Shown here piece after piece: positions 34,209 through 45,728 of a stretch of 64,000 bases of DNA; position 1 is the first letter of the stretch, and every line of letters begins with the position of its first letter. Source of the stretch: Ligula intestinalis (Eukaryota > Platyhelminthes > Cestoda > Diphyllobothriidea > Diphyllobothriidae); NCBI GenBank assembly GCA_036362985.1, contig JAYGXS010000003.1, positions 48,441,372-48,505,371 of the forward strand, written 5' to 3'. The position numbers were made by a program, and so were the translations under genes. A model generated the notes under the pieces. That model had not been told where the DNA came from. It did no database searches and saw nothing but the letters and a program-made list of their open reading frames with translations.

Positions 34209-35230
34209 TATTGCAGTGGCCTACGTTAATAGGTTGTGATCTTCAGACCAAGTTCCGTGTGAGAAAAGAAGTAGGGCCCCAGCTGAGATAGTTAAGTTCA
34301 GTTTTATTAGGAAAATATAGGTAAATACCTTTGAACTCCCTCTTTGTACATAGTTATCACGCAGAACATGTGGCGTTGCCAGTAATGGAACTGCGGTAGG
34401 GGGGCAGACAGTAGTGTTATTCCGGTCAAGTTCTACTGAAGTGCAATGCATATGGTTACTTCTTTAGCCAAGGGATCCTGACGAGTGACCGAGAAGTCAG
34501 TGAGCTCAATCATTCGCTCGACCGAAACCGCGACAGGTTCCTTCAGTTTGCTCAAAATCAATAAACATGCCACACCCACTAACTGATATTTTCTTTTGTC
34601 AGTGGGCATGCTTTGCAGAAATCAGTCTATTAGTTGTGCTGTGTGAGCCAAAACCTCCACCTCCGTATTTCTATGATCGCAAACCCCTCGCAACCAGTTT
34701 AGCAAGGCTCTGGGCATCTGGATGGCATGTGCTGGTGGTTCATAAACACAATAGACGGGAAAGCTGTGGTACCAAACCGCATCGAATAGCAGGTCGCGGA
34801 TGAAATTCCCATTTGCGGTAAAGTATGTGTCCACAGCTGAGAGTGGAACAGTAATTGGACCTTCTTGGGCGTTTTTATGTTTGTCATAGGAACGCACGTG
34901 AGATGAGCAGACGTTCTCATCGTTCTCCATATCCACGTCCGAAAACTGCCCACTCCATATGACAAGATAAGTAGTATATAATATACAGCTCATGTGGGGA
35001 AAAGGTTGGAGGAAGTTGATAGTCAGACAGGCGTGCGTCTGCAAACGACAGGGGCAACGTCCGATATATAAGAGCGCTTGGGCGGCATCATCGTGTCTAC
35101 GGCCTAGACAGGTGTTATTCAGCTCTGAATGTGATTGGCCAGACTGGGTTGGAGAAGGCAAACACTGGTGCGTGCGCATGTGCCAGCAGCCCTGAGAGGT
35201 TGAGCGTTTGCGCATATTGGGGTCACTACG
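34209..35230 (-). mobile_element. LTR-A interrupted by ~0.67 kb
   Basis: The first third (34209-34320, TATTGCAGTGGCCTACGTTAATAGG, CTTCAGACCAAG) and the last part (34986-35230, GGAGGAAGTTGATAGTCAGACAG to GGGTCACTACG) match LTR-A in minus orientation. The 34320-34985 insert is unrelated to it and unidentified. Confidence 0.65.
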
Positions 35231-35926
35231 TATTCATGACATCTCTGAAACCTACTCCGGTGAGGTAGGGGCAGTGCCTCAATTCCCTGCCCTTTATCCA
35301 CATTGTGATCCAACGCAGGAGATGGAGAATTTAAAAAAAACCTGTCTGTTTGAACTCGGGGGGAGGACATGGGCCGATGTGTCAGCCCAACTGACATTGA
35401 ACAATATGAACCCTTTTTCGCTACGGCTTTCTTGTGAGATCCTTACCGAAGTTTGCATGCTTATGGATATGCTCCGGTCGTTCATAGTTAGGTTGGTGAA
35501 TATAATTTATGATGTGGTTTTTCGATAAAGAAGTGTTCACAACAAGAGCTCTACTGGTACATTAAGTGCCAATGAAGGTAATAGCACAAGTGAGTTAAGT
35601 CCTCGCGACCATTTGCTAGCAATGCGAAGGAAAGGAGCGTGCGCACAGAGTTCAGTAAAACCGAACACATTTCTCTTGTATTTAAAATACGTATAGTGTT
35701 GCTCTTGCCACTTAGTTCTTCCAGTTGCACTTAAAACTGCATAAAAAGCGGTCTGTAACAATATTTTGCATATTCACTGCATTTTATGCATTCCTGTACA
35801 GTTCCAATGGAGTTTTTAATGATTTCTGTCATTTAGTTCAAAATGCTGACTGGTGCTGACTGACTGAATGCAAACAAATAACACGCTTTTAAGTGATAAT
35901 TTACAAAAAAATGATGTCGAAGAATA
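35231..35926. other. Anonymous spacer
   Basis: An open frame at 35208-35528 (+) has no recognised domain. Nothing else seen. Confidence 0.4.
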
Positions 35927-36381
35927 TGTAGGATACAAAGTAGTCCGACCGGATAATAGAAAATAGAACGCATTCCAACGGTTATAAACAAGTAAATAAG
36001 ATAAGGTGTAGAAGGCCTGAGTTTTATGAATGATTTAATTAAGTGCAGAAGGAGTAGAATATGAGTAATGGGTAGTTGACTTCAAGACGAGTGCAGTCCA
36101 GCCATGAGCGGGCCGAGTTCAGAGTCGCATTCTGGCCGTGTGGTCGCCGGCTTCTGGAGTGTCTGAGCACAAGCAGTCACCACACTAATGTCCTTTGTAA
36201 ACTGGCCTTGGGAAATGGTTGGCCAGTTAGCACAGACAGGGGGTGACCACACGTCCGTGACCTTAACCTGCTTTTGACCGGCTCTGGTGCGCACATGCTT
36301 AGTAAACACGAGTAACGGACATGCCAGACATGCCCCAGAAGCATGCAGGAAAAGCATGGCTTAGAATACGAGGTCGCTACA
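35927..36381 (-). mobile_element. LTR-E copy 3
   Basis: The reverse complement runs from TGTAGCGACCTCGTATTCTA to TTTGTATCCTACA, 455 bp. It contains CCAACCATTTCCCAAGGCCAG. No clear target duplication. Confidence 0.75.
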
Positions 36382-36834
36382 TACATGCTGAGTTTAAAGA
36401 ACCGAAGGGGAAGAAGCCATAAAGGGCTAAGACAATTGTCCATAGAAATCAGGTCTGACCCCTAGAAAATATTTCCTGTCTTGATGAGCATTCATGTAGA
36501 AAATGCTACCAACAATCTGAGGAATATTTTCCATGGACCTACTAAGTTCTTTAAAGTGGTTTACGGTTAACTGAATAAAAAGTTGTTGGTAATCCCTTAA
36601 GTTTAAAAGCTATCCAGGTTGGAGTTTGCCATAAAAGCCCTTAGATGACATTAAGTTGGGGGAAAATGTTGGTCGCTTTCGACCATTGGTTTCTGGGATG
36701 TCGACCGTGTGTTCCAAACAGGATAATGCAGGTACGGTTACATGCACGTGGATTAATTTTAAGTGATAGTGAACTTGCATTGCACCTACCACACTTTCTC
36801 TCTTCCTTCACCTGCCTGTGCTCGGCGTAAACAC

Positions 36835-37095
36835 AGAATTAAGGAGACCTGGGAGCGAGATCAGGTGCAGGTGGCTGGCGCGGCTGAAGCCGCCCCTACG
36901 CGTGCCACCACACCTGGCTCGGATCGCAGCTACGTGGGAGTGCCAGAAAGGCCACATTGAAAAGGAGCCAGCGCAGCCTGACCCTCAGTCAGCCAATCAG
37001 CCATTCCATACACACCCTGAGCTGACTGCGCGGTCCGAGTTATCCCGCCAGTTGGCAACCTTCAAAGCCGCGGTTTTTAGCGCACAGTGATAGAT
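36835..37095 (+). repeat. Repeat B copy (fullest)
   Basis: About 260 bp. Blocks GAGATCAGGTGCAGGTGGC, GGGAGTGCCAGAAAGGCCAC, CGCCAGTTGGCAACCTTC and TTTTTAGCGCACAGTGATAG recur in the five other copies. Non-coding; class unknown. Confidence 0.65.
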
Positions 37096-38093
37096 TGAAG
37101 CCCGTCAGATTGTTTATTGTAAGGAAAGAACTGTGCTGAGTCTTGACCTCACTCTCCCCCACCGCCAACGTCAGGCCACCCTCCGCGTCGGTCAGTTGTC
37201 TGATGTGAGGTGGGGGGGGCGGGGGTTCGCTACGCACAACGTCGCGGTTAAATCCCCGAAAAACCCGTCACCCCCTTTAATCGACCTGCATACTTCCGTA
37301 AAATAGGGCGGACCAATCGGGAAAGAAGTTATTAATATGCTGTCATTCTGGCGAGCTTGGCCGACGGTCCATTGTTAAAGTGTCAATTGCAGTTCTCCGA
37401 ACACAAGCGGAAGTGGCGTGCCATGGCCCATTTGTCAACCTTAGGTCGATCGATTTTTTTTCGCCGTCTCGACTGTCTGTCTGACAGGCGGTCTAGCTGA
37501 GTGTGTTATGTGTCACTCTCTCGACCCGGGGGAGGGCGGTTGATCATCTCTCTCTCTCTCATAGCGTTCAGCCAGTAGCTGATTCACAACCTCTGTCGCT
37601 ACCGTTATCATCAAGCGCATAAATATCTCCACTGGCTCAACTTTCGTAATAAACTAGGCCAATTAATTTGCCATACCCAAGGCTCACTTCGGAAGATAAT
37701 ACAAGCGGAATTTCGAAGTCAGCTTCATATGTTATAACTGCAAGGATCGAGTATAAATTCAGTTATTAAAAGGTGTTCCTGCTGTCCTTCTGGATCATGC
37801 ATCTGTCACCGCACACAAGACTCGGGAACGACAGACCCAGTTCTTGAACTCTAGTTGCCAGCAAGCCCAATTAAGTTTTAACCGTTCTAGTGGGATAAGC
37901 GGCCTTTGCGAATTTTCAAAGAGCGGCGTTTTCAGTGGGAGTACGAGACGGAAGGAAGAAACAAGACGAAGGCACACAGAACATAATTGATCAGGAGGAC
38001 AGAAAAGAAGAAACTGAACATTGGAAAAGAAAAAGGACGTTCCTGTGCTAAAACCCATCGTGGACTTTCGCCCATTATCTTTTTACCACTAAA
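37096..38093 (+). promoter_or_regulatory. 5' region of the H2A-like gene, possible TATA box
   Basis: About 1 kb between repeat B and the histone ATG. A TATAAA lies at 37752-37757, 340 bases before the ATG; using it would imply a 5' UTR of about 310 bases, long for a histone. The ATG context is ACTAAAATGT. No divergent H2B or other histone gene was found. Assignment as promoter is weak. Confidence 0.3.
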
Positions 38094-38660
38094 ATGTCTG
38101 GCCGCGGAAAGGCGAAGAAGCCCGCGGCAGGGAAGAAGCACACAAAGTCGTCTAGAGCTGGATTAGTTAGGTCAGTTGGGCGTGTGCACCGTTACCTGAA
38201 GCTTAGTAGCTACACTCAGAGAACGTCGACAGCCGCTTCGGTGTATCTGTCAGCTGTGATTGAGTATCTGTTTACGGAAGTTAACGAACTCTCTGGAAAT
38301 GCAGGCAAGGCAAACAAAAGAAAGATAATCACACCTCGCCATATCATGCTGGGTGTACGGAACGACGCCGAACTGAAAGAACTCCTAAAATATGTGCACA
38401 TAAGTCACGGAGGAGAGTTACCCTGCATTCACCCCTCTCTGCTCAAGAGGAAGTCCGTATCTGGTCAAGTACAAGAGAGTACGAGGGTGGTTGTCACCTC
38501 GTCCAGTGCCCAACAAGCCTCTCTGGTGGATCTGGAGCAGGTGGCATCTCTAGCTCCTAGGTGTAATTGTCCAATTTACATGCTTTCCTACTGGCCACAG
38601 CACCGCTGTCCACATCTTACCCGAAAATTCCGTATTTTATTCCCTCTGTGTATTTGTTGA
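38094..38660 (+). CDS. Divergent histone H2A variant, intronless, with C-terminal extension
   Basis: 188 codons. Residues 1-24 read MSGRGKAKKPAAGKKHTKSS then RAGL, as in canonical H2A. Residues 25-119 cover the complete histone fold without insertion or deletion: VGRVHRYLK, the L1 loop, VYLSAVIEYLFTEVNELSGN, KRKIITPRHIMLGVRNDAEL and GGELPCIHPSLLKRK. It should pair with H2B in nucleosomes. Acidic-patch residues E57, E62, E65, D91 and E93 are kept and one is Ala92. ITPRHIML and IHPSLL are closer to macroH2A or H2A.Z than to the canonical PRHLQLAIRNDEEL and IQAVLL. The tail 120-188 matches no macro domain, is Cys-rich at its end, and could be read-through of decayed sequence. A donor-like AG-GTGTAA at about 38560 could instead splice the tail away. 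It is an isolated copy among retroelements, so a retrocopy or germline variant is possible. Confidence 0.8.
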   Translation: MSGRGKAKKPAAGKKHTKSSRAGLVRSVGRVHRYLKLSSYTQRTSTAASVYLSAVIEYLFTEVNELSGNAGKANKRKIITPRHIMLGVRNDAELKELLKYVHISHGGELPCIHPSLLKRKSVSGQVQESTRVVVTSSSAQQASLVDLEQVASLAPRCNCPIYMLSYWPQHRCPHLTRKFRILFPLCIC

Positions 38661-38891
38661 AACGTTTATTTCGCCGCATGCTTAATTATAGTAAACATTA
38701 CATTTTCAGCATTCAATATATTACTATTGCTATTCCACCTGTGTGTGTTATAATTATCAGTCAATACTGCAAAGGCCTTTTCCCAATAAGCCTTTAACCG
38801 TCACTGTTGGAAAGTATTTTTGCATTTAACTTACAAATATCATCAAAAAGTCTGTTATTGGATCTGGTTGTCCTGAAGAAAATGCAATGAC

Positions 38892-38908
38892 GAGGCCCTC
38901 CGGGCCTC
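38892..38908 (+). terminator. Perfect 7-bp hairpin downstream of the H2A-like gene
   Basis: GAGGCCC-TCC-GGGCCTC, 231 bases after the stop codon, followed by AAATATAAAA. It does not match the canonical histone stem-loop (six-base stem, four-base loop, GGYYYTTYTNARRRCC). It could be a diverged 3' end signal or the tail hairpin of a non-LTR retroposon. Confidence 0.35.
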
Positions 38909-38929
38909 AAATATAAAATGTACTTACTT

Positions 38930-39249
38930 ATTTAGGTTTATAAGGGAAACCCTTGTCGCTGCGATTTTCTGACCCACTTCCGTTTGGGAAGAGAAGAATT
39001 CGCACACCAGGTGGCAGCAACAATCTATTCCGCATAGTGGTAGCGGAGAATGGGTTGTAGGAAGTTGGCAGCCGCGAGGGCGGGCATTCGAAGTATGAGA
39101 GCGTGGCGGTCGTCACAATGAGGTCCTCTGTGAGTCAGCCTTAAAGGCGATTGGCCAGACTAAATTGGGGTCGGCAAACACTGGTGCGCACGTGATATCA
39201 GTCGCGAGAAGTGAAAGCTTGAACGTTCACGCGGAATGGTGTCACTACG
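38930..39249 (-). mobile_element. Solo LTR-A, inner end truncated
   Basis: Begins within AGGGAAACCCTTGTCGCTGCGATTTTCTGACCC and ends GGTGTCACTACG. Has CTATTCCGCATAGTGG in place of the TTCTGTACAGAA palindrome. Confidence 0.7.
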
Positions 39250-40543
39250 ACTCCAGTCACAGTCGAGGTAGACCGCTACGGACAGGACGTGAACAGACCC
39301 TGAACACTAATACCTTCAGGTGACTTCTCCAGCAGGAACAGAATTTAAACGTCAGTCGAGAGCTTGGTGGTTTGTACAGAGCGAAAGAAGAAAAAAGGTG
39401 CTACTATAGCGTGTTTTCTAAATTAATTTTTGTTCCTACTTCCACATCCTCTTCAAAATGTTGTTATGACAATTTTATACCCGAAGTGGTGTACAGTGAA
39501 GGAGCGGCGTCACGATTTCTCCTCCCACACAATCTCTTAGGAGAGGACACCTTTGCCATAAGATCGCTGAACCGGCAATTTTCACAAAAGAAGCAGCATT
39601 AAATTCACTAAACACTGCTGGTGTGTTTTGAAAAGAAATGAAGACCACTTCGGGGTATTTTTTATTTCTTGTTGCTATTCATTTCGAATTTAATTCTCGC
39701 AATATAGACAGTGTATTTTAAAACTGAAGCTGATTGTTGACCAGTAGCTATTATCATAGAACGCTGATGGTAGCATCAGAAAAAGAGTAATTTGGCAGCC
39801 GGACGCGAGAAATACGAACGGCGCCGTGGGTGGCAGGAAAGTGTACTAATTGAGGTCATATCTGCATCAACCAGGAAGTTGATTGGCCGTTTTATGCCCC
39901 GCTGTGATTGGCCAAACACAAGACAGAGCATCTTCTGTTCACCCATTAGTCAAACGGTATGGGAACATCATACAGGGCCACAGGATGTCGGAGGAACGAC
40001 GGCCGCTGGTACATACGTGCAAAGATGTGCCAGACAGGGGCGCAGTGTCGCAGCGGGCGCTGGATAATGGTACACTACAGAAAGGCACTAAGGACGAGGT
40101 GCTTTAGTGCACACAGCCCTTTTAGTAAAACAAAGAAATCTAGAACTATAGCCTGCAAACTCGCATTGAGGACAGTTTTGATGGAAACGTATCTTTTGGA
40201 AGGTACTGAAGAGTGTGGAATATCTATCATAGGCTACAGGCTCTTTTAAAGCCAAAGAAAAATTATGAGGAGGCGTCATAACTTATATCAGCTGTAATTT
40301 GCCTGCAGTCACCAAACAAAACCGCGGAACACTGGAGAGGAGACGTTTTTATAAATATTCATATGAAGTACGCCTTATATTCTCTATTGCATGCTATCAG
40401 CCTGAACTGCTGAATGTATTTTTTCTTACAAGAATTACATAAATTTTAATAGAAAAATTAGACTATGACGCCCCCATTACCGGCTGCGCAGGGTTCTTCC
40501 GCAATATTTGGTCATTATTTATTCGAAAACGAAGCAGAGCATC
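39250..40543. other. Anonymous spacer
   Basis: Short open frames without domains. CCAAT-like motifs (GATTGGCC near 39882 and 39906) suggest a very decayed LTR-A piece. Confidence 0.4.
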
Positions 40544-40876
40544 TGTAGTAACCCCACTCTGTGCGAACCCTTACTGCTGCTAACGAGTGCGCATTCACTG
40601 CTGTCTGTCTACCCCTGTCCTGCCAATCACCTTCAATAATGACTCACATGGGGCCTTGATGTGATGGCTTCCAGACCCACCCCCTTCGAATCCGGTCCTC
40701 TCGCGGCCGGACGGGCACTAGTCTGACAGTCAACTTCCTCCTACCTATTCTCCACTACTTCTGTACTGAATAAACCATTTCTTCCACATAGCGTCTCCCT
40801 TGTGCTCTTCCCTTATGGAGTCGGACCTGAAGATCGCAGCGGCAAGGGTTTTGCCATTTTAACTTAACCCCTGATA
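40544..40876 (+). mobile_element. Solo LTR-A
   Basis: TGTAGTAACCCCACTC...TTAACCCCTGATA, with TTCTGTACTGAATAAACC (polyadenylation signal AATAAA) and GGACCTGAAGATCGCAGCGG. Confidence 0.75.
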
Positions 40877-42235
40877 TGCATCTACTCCCCTAGGATGTTC
40901 CTATCGGAAAGCGGCTTAAGGATGAAAAGAGTAAAACATAAAACTTGGAAGCTCACAACGTAATGGGAGGCAAAAATCAAGATGTACCTGACTTTCGGAA
41001 GTCTATGCTATCTCTCTTTCCTACACAGCAGAAGTTAAATATTTGGAATAGAGACCTTCGTGACGCGCAAAGAAAAGTCTCACCAGTATCATTACCAGGT
41101 TGTACGGCAAAATAGACAAAAACTGGAGCACATTCAGTTTGCTGATAAAGCAAATTATTGGGCTTAGGGCAAAGTAGTTTATGTAGTGCATATCATATTC
41201 CCCTATTCCCAGCATTTTGTCCTACGGAACCGTTGATTATAGGGCTTTTGGGGCTTTTGGGGGTGAAGAAATAGGATAGGCAGGGAAGGAAATTTTTAGC
41301 AATAAGTGTGAAATGAAAAATGAAGTCGAATTTGTTTCCCGTGAGTAAGTTGTGACGCATGTGAATTGAAGCTGTGCGCGGCGCCTCGCGCTGCCGCCTA
41401 TACTAATCTTACTCCAGAACGGTAAGTTGGACCACAGGTAAGTTGAAGTAGACGAGCTCCAAACCACCACTTACTTTTTCAGGCATTTCAAGAAACCTGC
41501 AATTCGATAATCAGGTTTTTCCACAATACGTTAAACGATAATACAGATCAGGAAATTCTACAGATATTAATCAACAACATTTCTAAATACAATATAATAA
41601 AAATGCATATAGCAGTTATTAAAGTATATTCCACTGCCTATCCTAAATCCCCACCCATAAAACCCTATAACCACCGTTTTCGTAGGACAAATTCTGGGAC
41701 TAGGGATTAATGAGGTGCACTACATAAACTACTGCTGCCGGTCTTAACTGTTCTTTAAGACGGAGGAAAACAAACAATCGCCCGATGGGGATAACCTGAG
41801 AACGTTAAACCACCTCTGAAGGTAGTGATCTATTCTTGGTGTTCATACCTAAGAAGATATAATGGACATCAGTAGGAGTACAAGCGTAAACTTAAATCCA
41901 TAAAGGCTAACAGATTTCGAAGTCTGAACTAAGCACACTATTAGACTCTCTGAAGTATGACATTGTTCTTTATGGCTACATACGTTATATACACAAGAAT
42001 ATACCTCCCCGATTCCGGTCCTAGTTCCAATAATTAAGTATAGGAAACATACGATTAATCAAAATACCTGTCTTCTCAGTTTTTTTTTCAAATTCACTTT
42101 CACCCCAGAAGCTTATCCTCCTACTTCTCCTCCTAACCCAGAAAAACCGCAACATAATTCTCTCTTCTTTCCCCATACAAAGAATAATTACTTCATGGCT
42201 GCGCTGATACCGACAAAAATACCTCAAGCTAAGCC
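40877..42235. other. Anonymous spacer
   Basis: AT-rich; no gene or shared repeat recognised. Confidence 0.4.
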
Positions 42236-42706
42236 TGTAGTGGCCCCTAGCAGCCACTTGGAACCAAAGGTCAGCGGCTGACGCATGGCGCCTTTGGCCT
42301 GAAAGGCCTGCGCGCCCACTGCCGCCCGGGTTAGGGCGCTAACTGTCGCTGACCAACGAGCGCATACGCCTCAACGTGGCCGCTTGCCCACGCCAGCCTT
42401 TGCACATCTCAAGGTCGCGCCACGACCGCTAGTCTAGACATTAGCCGCGTGATTAGCTGCCGTAACAAAGCATGAGCCGGTATTCCGGCGATTCCTGACA
42501 CTCTCGTCACTCCAGAATTGACGCCCTCACAGCCGGACTGTAGCCATCCGAGAGTCAAAACTCTTTCCATCTATTCTCTGTTCCTTCTGTGCAGAATACA
42601 CTATTGCTAACACTGGTCTTTCCACCATCTTTTATTTTCTCTCCTAAGGAACTATTGTCTGAAGATTGAAGTTGCTAGGGTTTAACTTACTTAACCCGCT
42701 GCGATA
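42236..42706 (+). mobile_element. Solo LTR-A, TSD AGCC
   Basis: 471 bp from TGTAGTGGCCCCTAGCAGCC to CCGCTGCGATA, flanked exactly by AGCC. The copy that best defines both LTR ends. Same subfamily as the pair at 47819-49283. Confidence 0.9.
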
Positions 42707-42761
42707 AGCCTATTAAATATCCTGGTTCTGTTCAAGCACATTCATTCGTGTTTCAAAGATT

Positions 42762-43267
42762 TATCACAGTGGGTTAAGTTAAGAACTAAAACCCTGGTCA
42801 CTGCGATCTTCAGGCCAGGTCCCCTTGTGGACAGAAAAGAAGTGAGACGTCAGGTTGAATGAATAGCTTATTCACCCACACCAGATGACTGTATAACTTT
42901 ATCAGCACTTTGAAATGCTAACTGTTCTTTACAAATTTCGCTCAAGTCTGCCAGCGACCTGGGGATCCAGTATCGAAAATTTACTGGATAAATTTACTCA
43001 TTTTGCCAAAGGACGCCTTTCCTTGAAATAGCTTATTCTGCACAGAAGTAGCGGAGAAACGGTAGAGGGCAGTTAAAATTCGGACGAGTGCACGCCTACT
43101 CGCGAGAGGGCCAGCGTCCAAATTGTCTCGGTGCGGCAGTCGTCACAATGAGGACATGTGTGCGTCAGCCTTGAAGTTGATTGGCCAAACTGAAGTAGAC
43201 AGTCGCTAGTGCATGCGCACTGGCTAGCAGACGCGAGTACGCATGCGCTCAGATTTGGCTCACTACA
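42762..43267 (-). mobile_element. LTR-A carrying a 153-bp insertion
   Basis: TATCACAGTGGGTTAAG...GGCTCACTACA. Interrupted at 42874-43026. Only 55 bases after, and inverted relative to, the previous LTR. Confidence 0.8.
42874..43026. mobile_element. Unidentified 153-bp insertion with 12-bp target duplication
   Basis: Flanked by identical AATAGCTTATTC (42862-42873 and 43027-43038). Removing the insert and one duplicate restores the LTR-A sequence GAATAGCTTATTCTGCACAG. The insert has no poly(A) tail or tRNA-like head. Confidence 0.75.
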
Positions 43268-43269
43268 AG

Positions 43270-43690
43270 TTCTCCGTTTCCAGACTGGAGTTCGGATGAA
43301 AAAAGAAGACCAGAACGGAGGAAGAATAGTTACATTTAGTTAACGAGATACGTACCGACGGTAGGCTTGTGAACAGCGTGGGCTGACATGAGTGAGCCAG
43401 GTTGAAGGGGCAACTAAAGGAAGGCCGATGGTTGAGTTGTACGTCGACGGCAAATCGGTACGCTGTGTTAGTGTTGGTTGAGTGCAGTGAGGAGAGGTAC
43501 CGTTGGCAATAGATGTAAGATTGGCTGCTGGGAAGGAAAGCTGGGTGCTAGTACTCCTAGAGGAGGTATATTGCTTGATTGGGGAGAACTATGGTCTAAG
43601 CTCGATGAGCTGAGAGTTGGTGATGATTATAGAGCTCAGCAACATCTAGAAGTCGTGAGTGCAGTTCTTATCATGGTCCTCAATATCGTA
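43270..43690 (+). repeat. Repeat D copy 1
   Basis: Shares ACGGTAG-CT-GTGAACAGCGTGGGC, GTACGTCGACGGCAAATC and CATCTAGAAGT with 49288-49798. No coding potential recognised. Confidence 0.7.
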
Positions 43691-43705
43691 GTGAATATTT
43701 CAATT

Positions 43706-44022
43706 GATAAAATACTTGCCTCTGCGACCTTTAGTCCCGGTTTCTTGTGGGAAGATTTGAAGTGAGATACCAGGTGGAAGGAATGGTTTACTGTATGGAG
43801 AAGTAATGGAGACTAGTTTGGAGGCAGTTGACAGTCGGAAGAGTGAATGAACACTCGCGAGAGGGCCAGCGTCTGAAGAATCTAAACGTAGCGGTTGTCA
43901 CAATGAGGTCCTGTGTGAGTCAGTCTTGAATTTGATTGGCCAAACCGTGGCAGGCAAACAATGTTTGTTGCGCATTTTTTAGCTGTCGTGAGTGCGCGTG
44001 CACCCAGAGTTGGGTCGTTACA
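43706..44022 (-). mobile_element. Solo LTR-A, inner end truncated
   Basis: From AATACTTGCCTCTGCGACC to GGGTCGTTACA. It follows repeat D directly. Confidence 0.7.
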
Positions 44023-44827
44023 GCTTTGCCAGAATGTTCTTTGGAAGCTAGCTGAGACATATAGTGCTACATTCTCTTCCTTGATTGCTAAAGCATTAGC
44101 TAGACGACAGTTGAAAATCGGCCACTTACTCAGAGTTTCCTGCATTTTTTTCAAAGTTATAGGACGTCTTATTAGGGGGGCCTGGCTACCTACCTGGAGT
44201 AGATGAACACAGTCTGCACGCTCCTGCTTAGATTTCGCCGCCACTTCAAGTCTTATTTATACACAAAAGGAATGAACGGAATTCGCATACCGGGGGCAAT
44301 CCTGCGGACATTATTGTTCTGTGATTTTCAGAAAGCATTAGATAATTTATTCAGTGGCACTTTTCAAAATAATTTTGAGGGCGAAGTCGTAGACACTATG
44401 TTTTCTGTCATATAGCTTGCGAATAGTTGCTGTTAACAGTGCAGTCCCTGAACGGGTGCCAAAAGAAATTTGTGTCCAAAATTATCCATTGTTAAATCCC
44501 CTGTCATTCACATTAACGCCCGCAGTAACGAGCTAGACACGACGCTGTCAGGTTCAGTCATGACAGGAAGACAGGAAGAAAAGTGCTGACAATGTGAATA
44601 AAAGTTAGAAAAGTATAAGGTAGAGACTTCTTTAATGTCAAACCCCCACTCCTCCCCTTCAGCAAGATGTGGAAATGGGATGTCTCCATAATAAGCTTGA
44701 ATTTGCGCCAAAGTCCAGCGAAATTATTGTTAATGTTCACTTATAGTTTGCATAAGGTTTGCTGTTAGGGCTAAGGTTATTGTTGGGACACGAGATTAGA
44801 AATCTGCCCGGAAATTTAGTGCAAGAC
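44023..44827. other. Anonymous spacer
   Basis: No gene or shared repeat recognised. Confidence 0.4.
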
Positions 44828-45268
44828 TATCCTATGGGATTGAGTTACTAGGTAGAACCCTTACCACTGCGACCTTCTGGCCCGGTTTCGAGTAAGAGGA
44901 GAAAAAGTGAGATGCCAAATAGGAGGAATAGTTTATTCTATTCAGAAGAAGTGGCAAATGGGTTGGAGGAAGTTGACTGTCGGACGAATGCTCCATCACT
45001 CGTGAGAGGGTTGCGTCCGAAGTGTCTCAGAGCGGCAGTCATCACACGAGCTCCTGTGTGAGTCAGCTACAGGGAGGTGGTTGGCCCGACAGGATTGGGG
45101 GAGGCAGGCGTTATTCTGTGCGCAGGTGCTAGCCACCTTGAGATGTAGCGCTTTTGCGCAGTTTGTGGCGCCTCTGATTGGCTTTCCCAGGGGCAGACCG
45201 AGACTGCAATCACGTGACCTCATGTTTGGCCTGGCATGTGAGGTGGCAGAAGCTACAAGGCCACTACA
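44828..45268 (-). mobile_element. Solo LTR-A, TSD AGAC
   Basis: TATCCTATGGGATTGAG...GGCCACTACA, 441 bp, exact AGAC flanks. Long subfamily with GGCGCCTCTGATTGGC. Confidence 0.85.
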
Positions 45269-45728
45269 AGACAACTTGTATAATGTGGGAGGGTGAAATT
45301 AGTTAAGTATCCACCGGAGGAAAAAGCGATATAGGCTACCCTCGGTAAATGTCAGTCAACGGACCATCTGTTCAATCTAGTGGTTTCTAACTCTTCCTAA
45401 ATTCAAATATTTACTCTTATTCTTGAAAACAAGTCTACAATATTTTCCAAACCATTGAAATTATATAAAGGGCATTCCATAAAAAACGCGGATACCCAAG
45501 GGTCTCTGTCCCTAGGTGACTGGAGCTTCGCTGACGTCTAATTACTTACAATGGTAGTTGAGAAAACAACTGGCATCATGCATTGGATTAGACACGCTTC
45601 AATTTTCTTGACTTCCGAGGTCTTTGTTTAAATCGTTGGAACATTCTTGTGCCCCTCTCGAAATATATAGGGTAGGCCGAGGTGGTCTATATTAAGAATG
45701 ATACGGGCTCTATCAAACAGGTGCAACT

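Noticed and set aside
34622..35215. 197-codon minus-strand open frame
   Set aside because: Its first part runs through LTR-A sequence, so it is a composite of an LTR and unidentified insert rather than a gene.
38660..40000. Macro domain downstream of the H2A-like gene
   Set aside because: No NAAN/GGGVDGAIH-type motif in any frame downstream; the macroH2A likeness is limited to the histone fold.
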